DNA from: Xenorhabdus bovienii SS-2004
GTDB taxonomy: Bacteria; Pseudomonadota; Gammaproteobacteria; Enterobacterales; Enterobacteriaceae
Assembly (NCBI RefSeq): GCF_000027225.1
Contig: NC_013892.1
Span: forward strand, 2,294,001-2,358,000
Direction: 5' to 3'
DNA length: 64,000 nt
The position numbers and the translations under genes are program-made. The notes below the pieces were generated by a model. It worked only from the letters and a program-made list of their open reading frames with translations. It did not search any database and was not told the origin of the DNA. How positions within the stretch are numbered: the first letter of the stretch is position 1; every line of letters starts with the position of its first letter. Below are positions 51,301 through 59,466 of this stretch, piece after piece.

Positions 51301-53906
51301 ATACCCGCATCTATATTTTGGATGCGCTCGGTCAGCCGGTTCCTGTCGGCGTGAGCGGCGAAATTCATATCGGTGGTATGGGCGTCGCCCGTGGTTATTC
51401 GAACCAACCGGAACTAACCGCAGAGAAATTTGTTGTCGACCCATTCAGCAACCACCCCAACGCCCGTATGTATAAAACCGGCGACTTGGGTCGCTGGCGG
51501 ACTGACGGCAATATCGAATACCTCGGTCGCAATGATTTTCAGGTTAAAATACGCGGTTTCCGTATCGAACTGGGGGAAATCGAAACCAGATTGCTACAAT
51601 GCCACGGCGTGCGTGAGGCTATTGTGCTTCATCGAGAAGTCCTTACCTGTGAAGGTATGCCGGGCGACAAGCGCTTGGTTGCTTATCTGCTCGCCGAACC
51701 GAATGCGGAACTGGTGCCAGCGGAATTGCGCCAGCAGCTCGCGCAGCACCTTGCCGAATATATGCTACCCAGCGCCTTTGTAACACTCGACGCCTTCCCG
51801 CTGGCACCCAATGGCAAGCTCGATCGTCAAGCACTGCCGACGCCGGATCAGGCAGCGATCGTAACCCGTGTTTATGAAGCGCCAGTCGGCGACATAGAAA
51901 TGGCACTGGCCGAGATCTGGCAAGCGTTATTAGGTCTGGAAAAGGTGGGTCGTTATGATCACTTCTTTGAACTCGGTGGCCACTCGCTGATGGTGGTGAG
52001 CCTGATCGAACGGCTGCGTGGGCAAGGTTGGAGCCTTGACATCCGCACCGTGTTCGCCACACCCGTGCTTACCGAAATGGCGAAAGTGATGCTGATAGCC
52101 GGGGATAACGCGGCTACATTTACCGCACCGTCCAATCTCATTCCTGATGGCTGTACCGCCATCACCCCAGACATGTTGCCCCTGATCTCCCTGACGCAAT
52201 GCGAGATTGATGCCATTGCTGCTACCCTTCCCGCTGGTGCTGCTAATATCCAGGATATCTACCCACTCGCCCCGTTACAGGAAGGTATGCTGTTCCACCA
52301 CCTGCTGCAAACACAAGGGGATAATTATCTGTTACATATCTTGCTTACTTTCGACACCCGCGAACGTCTTGATGCCTTTCTGACGGCCTTTCAACAAGTC
52401 ATTGACCGCCACGATATTCTACGCACCGCCTTCTGCTGGCAGAAATTACCCCAGCCAGTGCAAATTGTCTGGCGTCAGGCGCCCCTGCGCATCGACACCT
52501 TTGTGCCGGACAGCGACAAGGACATTCCCGCTCAGTTACTGGCACACACTGACCCGTACCGACACCGCCTTGATATCAGTCAGGCTCCACTCTTATCCAC
52601 CGATATCGCCCATGATCCGCATCAAGATAAGTGGTTACTGGCTCTATGCTGCCACCATATACTCAACGACCATATGTCATTAGATCTCATCATCAATGAA
52701 ATTAACGAACTGCTGTACCATCGTACAGGGGACTTACCTCCTGCACTACCTTACCGTCACTTTATCGCCCAGTCCCTGCGTGTACCGATGTCAGATCACG
52801 AAGCCTATTTCCGTGAGATGCTCGCCGACGTGGATACACCGACTGCGCCTTTCGGAATACTGGATGTCTACAGTGGGAATCGACCGGTAACTGAGGTCAT
52901 AAAACCACTTCGTGCAGCACTGGCCAGAGCTATCCGCACGCAAGCGCGCCGTCAGGGAGTCAGTCCCGGTGTGCTGTTCCATGTCGCGTGGGCGCAGGTG
53001 CTGGCAAAAATAAGCGGGCGGGATGATGTGGTCTTCGGGACAGTCTTGCTGGGGCGCATGCAGGGAAGCGCCGACATTGAGCGGACTCTAGGTCTGTTTA
53101 TCAATACGCTGCCCGTGCGGATCCAACTTGCAGGGAACAGTGTACAGGAGACGGTGAAAGCGGCTTATCGTAGTTTGACACGGTTGCTGGAACACGAGCA
53201 GGCACCATTGGCGCTGGCTCAGCGCTGTAGCGGTGTAACGCCACCCCTGCCACTTTTCAGTTCACTCCTTAACTATCGCCATAGCCAATCGGATATAACC
53301 CGCACTCTATGGGAGGGCATACATCTGACGACTGCACAGGAGAGGACTAACTATCCCCTCTACTTGACTGTGGATGATTTGGGTAAAGGCTTTCTGTTGG
53401 CGGCTCAGACCGTACCGGGTATCGATCCGGCGGGTCTGATCGCCTATATGACTACCGCCTTGGCGGGTCTGGTTGAGGCGTTGGAAACCGAACCTCAACG
53501 GCCGATCCTGAGCCTCTCCATTCTGACTGCCTCCGAACATCGGCAGTTGCAAGATACCTTGACTCAGCACTTCACCCAATCCCACGGAGTGCGTGAAGAA
53601 ACTGCCGTGGCTCGCGGCTATGAAGCCCCCATCGGTGACATGGAAACGGCACTGGCACAAATCTGGCAGAAGCTGCTGAAACGGGAAAAAGTCGGCCGGC
53701 ATGACAATTTCTTTGAGTTGGGCGGCCATTCGCTGACAGCGATACAATTGCTGGCTCGTATGTATGAGCAAAATATGGAGATTCCGTTAGCGGCAGTGTT
53801 CACTCACCCCACTCTGTGTGAGCTGGCCTCAACTGTGGGTAAGCCGACTTCCCCACTTGTCGCTGAGCTATGGACAAAATTAGCAAAGAATTTTTATTCT
53901 AAATAA
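42399..53906 (+). CDS. Four-carrier non-ribosomal peptide synthetase, C-A-T-C/E-A-T-C-A-T-C/E-T
   Basis: A 3835-residue NRPS. By nucleotide position: C1 42480-43790 (HHLIMDG), A1 43850-45350, T1 45410-45600; C/E 45690-47010 (N-terminal HHLLQPQGD, active site HHLVSDH); A2 47095-48590, T2 48650-48850; C 48895-50220 (HHLITDG); A3 50300-51840, T3 51890-52090; C/E 52190-53520 (HHLLQTQGD, HHILNDH); T4 53625-53830 (GGHSL). Hand-read ten-residue codes are DAWLIGAVCK for A1 (Leu/Phe-like), DLYNNALTYK for A2 (Ala-like) and DISIIGAITK for A3 (no known match). The two dual C/E domains imply D-residues 1 and 3. No A or TE domain follows the last C/E, and no MbtH or tailoring gene is near. AAAGGGG favours ATG 42399 over 42366. 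Confidence 0.95.
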   Translation: MSHSQNRSSEISLAVDNNNTLLPHVHPLSSPQQVIWLDQVIHPGSPNYNIGFFICIDGELDEALFTRAFEAVVYRHDTLRLQLINTHTLPLQEVAGTLPASIDIHDLSPHIDAEAQAKQHINAEFMRPFHLDGALWRTELLRVSHTRRYWHFCCHHLIMDGISLSILSEDVIDTYNRLMRGETLNKTAPSYLNFITDDRDYLASQRYSHDLQFWVKRYESLPPPLLPPANSNKAENHGQAKPILWQVDKALFQRIEDTVSRQGLSILHFMYAVLASYFSRTTGEDEIVIGIPVHNRKNAQQKRTMGMFASVIPIGVTISPEDTFLDVMHKASTELRRCYKHQRLPISEINRQTHIQQKTGRVQLFDITLSLEPFKANLHMAGEDTNIQLVDIHHGVPYPLSIIIEQYTTGLDDDLQSITIEFDFSTDYLSTTEVMALQSRLAVLIDAAITALDTPIVNLPILPEDERQQILVDFNATQANFPQNALIHQLFEAQVQRNPDAIAVVFEDQSLSYDELNRRANRLAHHLISLNVRPDDRVAVCVERSLDMVVGLLGILKAGGAYVPLDPAYPAERLAYMLDDAAPMVLLTQTALLDTLSTTIPTLVLNEPESTMATQPTHNPDVQALGLTSHHLAYVIYTSGSTGLPKGVMIEHHGLSNLISTQQDVLAIEPGSHILQFASNSFDACIWECCMALLGGACLHLAHRIHLLPGTALSDTLEANAITHILLSPTALAALDSIPVTLQTLIVGGEACPSSLVKRWATSRRMINAYGPTESTVCSAIYLCDNQEERTPPIGRPIANTRIYILDPYGQPVPLGVVGEIHIAGAGVARGYLNRPELTAERFLPDPFSGIPAARMYKTGDLGHWLPDGNIEYLGRNDFQVKLRGFRIELAEIESQLVQCHGVREAVVLAREDISDENTPGEKRLVAYLLAEPNAELVPAELRQQLAQHLAEYMLPSAFVTLDTFPLTPNGKLDRQALPAPDQTAVVARIYEAPADKMEMALAEIWQALLGLEKVGRYDHFFELGGHSLMAVNLIERLRSRGWVLDIRTVFSTPMLAEMAQAMLLAQDSIAAFSVPPNLIPDGCTTITPDMLPLISLSQREIDTLAATIPGGAANIQDIYPLVSLQEGILFHHLLQPQGDIYLLRNMLAFDTRESLNAFLTALQQVINRHDILRTAVYWQGLAQPVQVVWRQALLHTDIFVPTSDKDVQSQLLAHTDPDQRCLNLCQAPLFSIDIAHDPIQNEWLLALCFHHLVSDHITLGLIIAEISELLQNRAENLPATQPYRNFVAQSLSVPASEHETHFREMLASVDAPTTPFGILDVHSGNRQMTEATHLLDAILARAIRTQARRQGISPSVLFHVAWAQVLAKTSGRDDVVFGTVLLGRMQGSAGIDRSLGLFINTLPIRIRLAGNSVQTTVQTVYRDLTRLLEHEQASLTLAQHCSGVAPSLPLFSALLNYRHSQPETTFATWEDKGIRLLAEQERTNYPLTLSVDDLGEGFRLVAQTVPDIEPARLAAYMTTALTGLVEALETEPQRPIGNRSILPATEHQQLLVDFNATQVDFPQYALIHQLFEAQVQRTPDATAVVFEDQSLSYNELNHRANRLAHHLITLGIRPDDRVALYVERNLAMVVGLLGVLKAGGAYVPLDPAYPDERLAYMLEDATPKVMLTQKMLADRLASTVPTVMPIIILDNPEPLIEAMPTDNPDVRSLGLTSRHLAYVIYTSGSTGLPKGVAIEHRNTVNFLTWVQQAFRPEELAHTLFATSLNFDLAVYECFAPLISGGTVHLVSDALSLVTKKPSVSLINTVPSAITNLIDTNAIPAATRTVNLAGEALKPHVVEQLFACSSVQEVCNLYGPSETTTYSTWIRMNRMTGFVAHIGRPIANTQIYILDTDSQPVPLGVTGEIYIAGAGVARGYLNRPELTAERFLPNPFTTIAGARMYKTGDLGRWLPDGNIEYLGRNDFQVKLRGFRIELGEIEARLVQCHGVSEAVVIAREDISDENSTGQKRLVAYLLPQAGVELVPAELRQQLAQHLAEYMQPSAFMTLDAFPLTPNGKLDRQALPAPDLSAIVTRGYEAPIGEIEIALAQIWQALLGLERVSRYDHFFELGGHSLLATQLTSRVRQTLGLELSLSQLFAYPVLTDLAAVLISASVTTQTVILTADRRQSLPLSFAQQRLWFIAQLNPKASLAYHIPTVLRLHGQLDHTAFTATLDNLVARQESLRTRFVLIGEQPYQQIDDADIGFTLICQDLRGLDEASRLTRIDELMELETQTLFNFASEPLVRGQLLQLADEEHVLILTQHHLITDGWSVGVLIHELRALYCAALEGHGDPLPPLSIQYADYAVWQREWLQGDILTAQRDFWRERLQGAPTLLALPTDRPRPPEQRYVGSHVPIHLDADLLTALKALGQRQGTTLFMTLLTAWGIVLSRLSGQDDIVIGTPVANRPRSELEGLIGFFVNTLPLRIELGQCNTVAELSVAELLAHVRERALAAYAHQDLPFEQIVEILQPERSMSYSPIFQVMLALNNTPTQPFELPGLSVSLVEQTHHSAHFDLTLSLIETVDDLNGYLEYASDLFDRATVERMVGYITQVLTAMAADETQAIARLPMLSVAERQQLLVDFNATQVDFPQHGLIHQLFEAQVQRTPDAAAVIFEKHSLSYSELNRRANQLAHSLIAFGVCPDDRVAICVERGLDMIIGLFGILKAGAGYIPLDPEYPTERLVYQLSDSKPVILLTQKHLQTRFSIQDLSIWLLDDKIHQNSVAKQPAHNPDSEQIGLQPHHLAYIIYTSGSTGHPKGVMLEHHNVVSLIHAQCQISKPSLGDRILQFVTVSFDISVSDIFPTLASGATLVLRPPHIKIPNVTFVDFLREQKMTIINIPTAFWHHWVQEIMAGRGGFSPYLHTVIVGGDKVEHRYLMDWLSCPETQSCRWFNAYGPTEITITATALMIDDKQTPSMTDNVPIGRPLSNTRIYILDALGQPVPVGVSGEIHIGGMGVARGYSNQPELTAEKFVVDPFSNHPNARMYKTGDLGRWRTDGNIEYLGRNDFQVKIRGFRIELGEIETRLLQCHGVREAIVLHREVLTCEGMPGDKRLVAYLLAEPNAELVPAELRQQLAQHLAEYMLPSAFVTLDAFPLAPNGKLDRQALPTPDQAAIVTRVYEAPVGDIEMALAEIWQALLGLEKVGRYDHFFELGGHSLMVVSLIERLRGQGWSLDIRTVFATPVLTEMAKVMLIAGDNAATFTAPSNLIPDGCTAITPDMLPLISLTQCEIDAIAATLPAGAANIQDIYPLAPLQEGMLFHHLLQTQGDNYLLHILLTFDTRERLDAFLTAFQQVIDRHDILRTAFCWQKLPQPVQIVWRQAPLRIDTFVPDSDKDIPAQLLAHTDPYRHRLDISQAPLLSTDIAHDPHQDKWLLALCCHHILNDHMSLDLIINEINELLYHRTGDLPPALPYRHFIAQSLRVPMSDHEAYFREMLADVDTPTAPFGILDVYSGNRPVTEVIKPLRAALARAIRTQARRQGVSPGVLFHVAWAQVLAKISGRDDVVFGTVLLGRMQGSADIERTLGLFINTLPVRIQLAGNSVQETVKAAYRSLTRLLEHEQAPLALAQRCSGVTPPLPLFSSLLNYRHSQSDITRTLWEGIHLTTAQERTNYPLYLTVDDLGKGFLLAAQTVPGIDPAGLIAYMTTALAGLVEALETEPQRPILSLSILTASEHRQLQDTLTQHFTQSHGVREETAVARGYEAPIGDMETALAQIWQKLLKREKVGRHDNFFELGGHSLTAIQLLARMYEQNMEIPLAAVFTHPTLCELASTVGKPTSPLVAELWTKLAKNFYSK

Positions 53907-53930
53907 CGGTGTAGTCATCGTTATCTTTTA
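53903..53930 (+). terminator. Probable terminator after the NRPS gene
   Basis: ATAACG / CGTTAT stem followed by CTTTTAT, overlapping the stop codon region. Confidence 0.6.
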
Positions 53931-53947
53931 TCGGCCAATGTAAATAC

Positions 53948-53973
53948 GGGGCTGTTGAGTTACCTACAGCCCC
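53948..53973 (-). terminator. Probable terminator of hrpA
   Basis: Perfect 8 bp GC-rich stem (GGGGCTGT / ACAGCCCC) seven bases past the hrpA stop on the minus strand. The following tail is only weakly T-rich. Confidence 0.6.
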
Positions 53974-53979
53974 TAAAGA

Positions 53980-56900
53980 CTACATAGCGATATTTTCCAT
54001 TACCTGCAAAATACGTTTATCCGAAATTGGGTATGCTGTTCCCAATTGTTGGGCAAACAGGCTAATCCGCAGTTCTTCTATCATCCAGCGAACCTCTTTC
54101 ACTTCAGGTAATTGTTTCTGCTGAATAGACAGTTTCGCCAGCCACTGCTGCCATTGCCGTTGGATATTTTCAATCCGGCTCATGTGCACCCTGTCCCTGT
54201 TTGGATCAATCGCCAATTTTTCCAGCCGACGTTCAATGCCATTCAAGTAACGCAAAACATCCGCAAGACGTTTCCAGCCGTGAGCGGTAACAAAACCATT
54301 AAAAACTAAACCGGAAATTTGTTCTTTAATATCCGACAAGGCAAGCGCGAGTGCGATATCCACCCTTCCTTTCAAACGTTTATTAATAGAAAAAACAGTC
54401 GTCAAGATCTGCTCGACCTGTCTGGCTATATCGACCACTGCATCATTTAAGTCAGCCCGAACTTTATTCTGTAAACTTGCAAATGCTTCTTCATTCCATG
54501 CCGGCCCACCATTTTCTGCGATTAATCTATCTACACCGCAGGAAATGCAGTCATCAATCAGATCCAGCACTTTTCCATAGGGATTAAAGTACAGCCCCAG
54601 TTTAGATTTGTTAGGTAATTTCTCATGCAGGTACTTAATCGGTGACGGAATATTCATTAGCAGCAATCGACGGGTTCCTTCCCACATTGCGTTTTGCTGT
54701 TCAGATTCAGTCTCGAAAAGTTTAATACCGATGCTGTCTTTTTCATCCACCAAGGCCGGAAATGCCTTAACAGAATAACCTCCGCGTTTCTGCTCGTAAC
54801 GTTCAGGCAATTCGCCAAAGCTCCAGATATGCAGTCCGCTTTGTTCAATGCCATCATCCGCTACCGCCGAGAGTGTTTCCTGTACTTTCCCTTTCAATTG
54901 CAGCTTCAGTGCAGACAGAACCTTACCTTCCGCCAGCGGTTTGTTTTTCTCACCAATGATACGGAATGTGATTTTCAGATGATCAGGAATCTGATCCCAC
55001 TGCCAATCATCACGTGACACTGTCACCCCCGTCATACGACGGAGTTCTTTCTCAAAACTATCCAGTAAGGTAGCCTGCGGCTGTGTTATCCGCTCCAAAA
55101 ATGCCTGTGCATAGTTAGGTGCAGGCACAAAATTCCGACGTACGGGTTTTGGCAGGGATTTAATCAATGCAACGACCAGGTCATGACGAATTCCCGGAAT
55201 TTGCCAGTCAAAGCCTTCATCCTTAACTTGATTCAAGATCGGCAACGGAATATGCACGGTGACACCATCCGCATCCGTTCCTGGCTCAAACTGGTAACTC
55301 AAACGGAATTTCAAATTGTCTTGATACCAATAGTTGGGATAATCCGAAGCACTAATTTTATCTGCATCCCCTTTGATTAACATGCTCTTTTCAAAGTTGA
55401 GCAGTTCAGGTTGATCTTTACTGGCGACTTGCCACCAGCGATCAAAATGTCGGGAAGACATGACTTCTTTACCGATTCGCTGATCGTAGAAACTGAACAA
55501 GGTTTCATCATCCACCAGAATATCCCGACGGCGGGATTTATGCTCCAGTTCTTCGACTTCTTCGCGTAACTTGAGATTGGCACGGAAAAATGAGTGGCGG
55601 GTCTGCCAGTCTCCTTCCACCAATGCATGGCGGATGAACAACTCCCGACATAACATTGGATCAATCTGGCTATAATTCACTAAACGTCCCGCCACAATCG
55701 GCAAACCATACAACGTCACTTTTTCCGTTGCCATCACCGCACCTTGAGATTTCTGCCAATGCGGTTCGCTGTAATGGTGTTTGATTAAATGTGCTGCCAA
55801 TGGCTCGATCCATTCAGGTTCAATACGTGCAGCAATACGCCCCCATAATCGGCTGGTTTCCACCAATTCAGCCACCATTCCCCATTTAGGTGGTTTTTTG
55901 AATAATCCTGAGCCCGGAAATACAGAAAAACGAGCATTACGTGCACCAGTATATTCCTGTTTATCGGTATCCTTCTGACCGACATGAGATAACAGACCCG
56001 TCAACAACGCAATATGGATACTGCGGTAATCCGCTTCTTGACTGTTTATCGGCAGGCCAATTTCTTTAACAACCTGCCGAAGCTGAGTATAGACATCCTG
56101 CCACTCCCTCACTCTGAGGTAATTCAGATAGTCCTGGCGGCACAGTTTGCGGAATTGTGAGCTGGAAAGCGCTTTCTGCTGCTCAACCAGAAAATCCCAC
56201 AATTTCAGGAATGTGATGAAATCAGAATCTTTATCTGCGAAACGACGGTGTTTTTCATCAGAAGCCTGCTGTTTTTCCAGCGGCCTTTCCCGTGGATCTT
56301 GAATAGATAACGCAGAGGTAATAACCATGACTTCACGGACACAACCATGCGCTCTTGCTTCCAACACCATACGCGCCAATCTTGGGTCGATAGGCAGTTG
56401 TGCAAGTTGCTGCCCCATTTGTGTCAGCCGGTAAGTTCCGCCTGACAGGGATTCCGGATCAATGGCTCCCAGTTCTTCCAGCAAACGGACACCATCTTGA
56501 ACATTACGTTTATCCGGCGCTTCAACAAACGGGAATGCGCTCACATCGCCCAAACCAATGGAGGTCATCTGCAAAATGACAGAAGCTAAATTAGTACGCA
56601 GAATCTCAGGATCGGTAAATTCCGGACGAGATAAATAATCGTCTTCCGAGTAGAGCCGGATACAGATCCCATCTGAAACACGACCACAGCGGCCTTTGCG
56701 CTGATTAGCAGATGCCTGTGAAATCGGCTCTATCGGCAGACGCTGGACTTTGGTTCGATAACTGTATCGGCTGATACGTGCAAAACCGGTATCAATGACA
56801 TATTTGATACCAGGCACGGTCAGCGATGTTTCTGCAACGTTAGTGGCCAATATAATTCTGCGCCCGACATGCGGCTGAAATATCCGGTTCTGGTCGCTGT

Positions 56901-57885
56901 TAGATAAACGGGCAAACAGGGGCAGGATTTCAGTATGCGGAAAGTTCTGTTTATCTAGTGCATCCGCCGTATCACGGATTTCCCGCTCCCCGCTCATAAA
57001 CACCAGAATGTCGCCTGAACTTTCATGCCCCAATTCATCTACAGCACCAATAATAGCTTCGAGTTGATCCCGATCGCTGTCATTATCATCGCCTGCCACC
57101 GGACGATACCGAATTTCCACTGGATAAGTACGGCCAGAGACTTCAATAATTGGTGCATTGTTGAAATGGCGGGAAAAACGCTCAGGATCAATCGTCGCGG
57201 AGGTAATGATAATTTTTAGATCAGGACGTTTAAGCAGCAACTGGCGCAAGTAGCCAAGGATAAAATCAATGTTCAGGCTGCGTTCATGCGCTTCATCAAT
57301 AATCAGCGTGTCATATTGCAGCAGCAGGCGATCTTGCTGCAATTCTGCCAGCAGAATACCGTCCGTCATTAACTTGACCAGCGTATTCTCGCTGACATGA
57401 TCATTAAAACGTACTTTATAACCAACGGTTGAGCCAAGCGGAGTTTCCAGTTCATCCGCAATACGGCTGGCAACCGAGCGTGCTGCCAGGCGACGAGGCT
57501 GCGTATGACCAATTAACCCTTTAACCCCTCTTCCCAACTCAAGGCAGATTTTGGGGATCTGGGTTGTTTTACCTGAACCCGTTTCTCCCGCGATAATAAC
57601 CACTTGATTATCCCGAATTGCTTTGTAGATATCGTCTTTTTTCTGGCTAACCGGCAGGTTTTCAGGGTATTTAATCGGGGGACATGAGGCTTGACGATTG
57701 ATAACTTTCTGTTTTGCAGTGGCGATATCTCCAGAAATGGATTGTGCCACGGCCTGTAAGGAGGCCTGATTTTTGATTTTTGCTGCCCCATGCAGACGTT
57801 TTTTCAACCGGAACTGATCGCGCAGTGGCGTGTGCTCAAGTTCAGCGAATAATTCAGCAAACGATGCTGTCAAAGGTGATTCCAC
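53980..57885 (-). CDS. hrpA: HrpA, DEAH-box ATP-dependent RNA helicase
   Basis: The 1301-residue protein (E. coli HrpA 1300) has Walker A GETGSGKT at residues 100-107, DEAH at 197-200, the SAT motif III (ITSATID), and motif VI QRKGRCGR. The DEAH-type ratchet/OB region and a long family-specific C-terminal extension follow. HrpA acts on ribosomes and mRNA; in E. coli it helps resolve collided ribosomes and processes fimbrial mRNA. It is divergent from azoR, as the neighbour order hrpA-azoR in E. coli. Confidence 0.97.
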   Translation of the reverse strand: MESPLTASFAELFAELEHTPLRDQFRLKKRLHGAAKIKNQASLQAVAQSISGDIATAKQKVINRQASCPPIKYPENLPVSQKKDDIYKAIRDNQVVIIAGETGSGKTTQIPKICLELGRGVKGLIGHTQPRRLAARSVASRIADELETPLGSTVGYKVRFNDHVSENTLVKLMTDGILLAELQQDRLLLQYDTLIIDEAHERSLNIDFILGYLRQLLLKRPDLKIIITSATIDPERFSRHFNNAPIIEVSGRTYPVEIRYRPVAGDDNDSDRDQLEAIIGAVDELGHESSGDILVFMSGEREIRDTADALDKQNFPHTEILPLFARLSNSDQNRIFQPHVGRRIILATNVAETSLTVPGIKYVIDTGFARISRYSYRTKVQRLPIEPISQASANQRKGRCGRVSDGICIRLYSEDDYLSRPEFTDPEILRTNLASVILQMTSIGLGDVSAFPFVEAPDKRNVQDGVRLLEELGAIDPESLSGGTYRLTQMGQQLAQLPIDPRLARMVLEARAHGCVREVMVITSALSIQDPRERPLEKQQASDEKHRRFADKDSDFITFLKLWDFLVEQQKALSSSQFRKLCRQDYLNYLRVREWQDVYTQLRQVVKEIGLPINSQEADYRSIHIALLTGLLSHVGQKDTDKQEYTGARNARFSVFPGSGLFKKPPKWGMVAELVETSRLWGRIAARIEPEWIEPLAAHLIKHHYSEPHWQKSQGAVMATEKVTLYGLPIVAGRLVNYSQIDPMLCRELFIRHALVEGDWQTRHSFFRANLKLREEVEELEHKSRRRDILVDDETLFSFYDQRIGKEVMSSRHFDRWWQVASKDQPELLNFEKSMLIKGDADKISASDYPNYWYQDNLKFRLSYQFEPGTDADGVTVHIPLPILNQVKDEGFDWQIPGIRHDLVVALIKSLPKPVRRNFVPAPNYAQAFLERITQPQATLLDSFEKELRRMTGVTVSRDDWQWDQIPDHLKITFRIIGEKNKPLAEGKVLSALKLQLKGKVQETLSAVADDGIEQSGLHIWSFGELPERYEQKRGGYSVKAFPALVDEKDSIGIKLFETESEQQNAMWEGTRRLLLMNIPSPIKYLHEKLPNKSKLGLYFNPYGKVLDLIDDCISCGVDRLIAENGGPAWNEEAFASLQNKVRADLNDAVVDIARQVEQILTTVFSINKRLKGRVDIALALALSDIKEQISGLVFNGFVTAHGWKRLADVLRYLNGIERRLEKLAIDPNRDRVHMSRIENIQRQWQQWLAKLSIQQKQLPEVKEVRWMIEELRISLFAQQLGTAYPISDKRILQVMENIAM

Positions 57886-58841
<956 letters not shown>

Positions 58842-58898
58842 TGAATAGCTCAGAATTATTACTGCAAAATTAGACCGAGTGTTTATTGCATTTTCTTT

Positions 58899-58920
58899 GC
58901 GCGCCAGATGGCGCGCTTTT
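58899..58920. terminator. Terminator between azoR and ydbL
   Basis: Perfect 7 bp stem (GCGCGCC / GGCGCGC), AGAT loop, T-run on the plus strand. The minus-strand side (AAAGAAAATG reading out of ydbL) is weaker, so it mainly serves azoR. Confidence 0.88.
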
Positions 58921-58925
58921 TCATT

Positions 58926-59246
58926 TTACTTCTTCACCCAGTTACCATTAATACCAAGCACATATTCACCTGCCCCAGCACGGTTCACCAACTTTTCACC
59001 CGCCATTTTAGCAACCTGATTCGTTGTCATATTATTTTGCGCGGCAATTTCAGCATATTTCTTTTCCCGCTCCTCGTTGACTTTTTGGATCACGGACTGA
59101 GTATCCCTGGTCTTCTTCACAGGTGCCAAATAGCCACTGAACGTTTCTCCTACCAGCCCTTGCTGTTTTGCTTCACTCAATGTCATGCCTACAGCAAAAG
59201 AACTGAATAGCAGACTCGCCAGAAATATTACTCCTGCTTTTTTCAT
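58926..59246 (-). CDS. ydbL: YdbL, periplasmic DUF1318 protein
   Basis: The 106-residue protein has a signal peptide (MKKAGVIFLASLLFSSFAVG) and the DUF1318 sequence: LSEAKQQGLVGETFSGYLAPV, VNEEREKKYAEIAAQN, and a C-terminal GEYVLGINGNWVKK. YdbL works with YdbH and YnbE in the envelope and is thought to assist YnbE multimer control. The start at 59246 is the signal-peptide Met; a longer frame begins inside ynbE and is rejected. It is the last gene of the ydbH-ynbE-ydbL operon. Confidence 0.93.
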   Translation of the reverse strand: MKKAGVIFLASLLFSSFAVGMTLSEAKQQGLVGETFSGYLAPVKKTRDTQSVIQKVNEEREKKYAEIAAQNNMTTNQVAKMAGEKLVNRAGAGEYVLGINGNWVKK

Positions 59247-59256
59247 ATTCTGGCCC

Positions 59257-59466
59257 TTAAAATAAGTTGGAGTTATTTTTGAGCATATCTTCAATTTGTC
59301 TATCGACTTTAATATGAATTTCATGCTCAATCTTCACATTCATCTCGATCTTGATCGGTTTATCCGGTGTCGCTACCTCCAGCCTGATGCATCCCGTCAA
59401 AATTATGCTGGCCAACATCAGACTCGCTATGCCCACCGACAACCTGAGCCCAGTTTTTGTTATCAT
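59257..59466 (-). CDS. ynbE: YnbE, small outer-membrane lipoprotein
   Basis: The 69-residue lipoprotein has a lipobox LTGC with acylated Cys26 and the family core MNVKIEHEIHIKVDRQIEDML, nearly identical to E. coli YnbE (INMNVKIEHEIHIKVD). YnbE stacks on the C-terminus of the bridge protein YdbH at the outer membrane. The gene overlaps the ydbH stop (ATGA, 59463-59466), indicating coupling. It has a slightly longer leader than E. coli. Confidence 0.95.
   Translation of the reverse strand: MITKTGLRLSVGIASLMLASIILTGCIRLEVATPDKPIKIEMNVKIEHEIHIKVDRQIEDMLKNNSNLF

Noticed and set aside
44212..53800. Many open minus-strand and alternate-frame ORFs within the NRPS
   Set aside because: They are shadows of the GC-richer NRPS coding frame; they repeat with each A or C domain and have no starts or families of their own.
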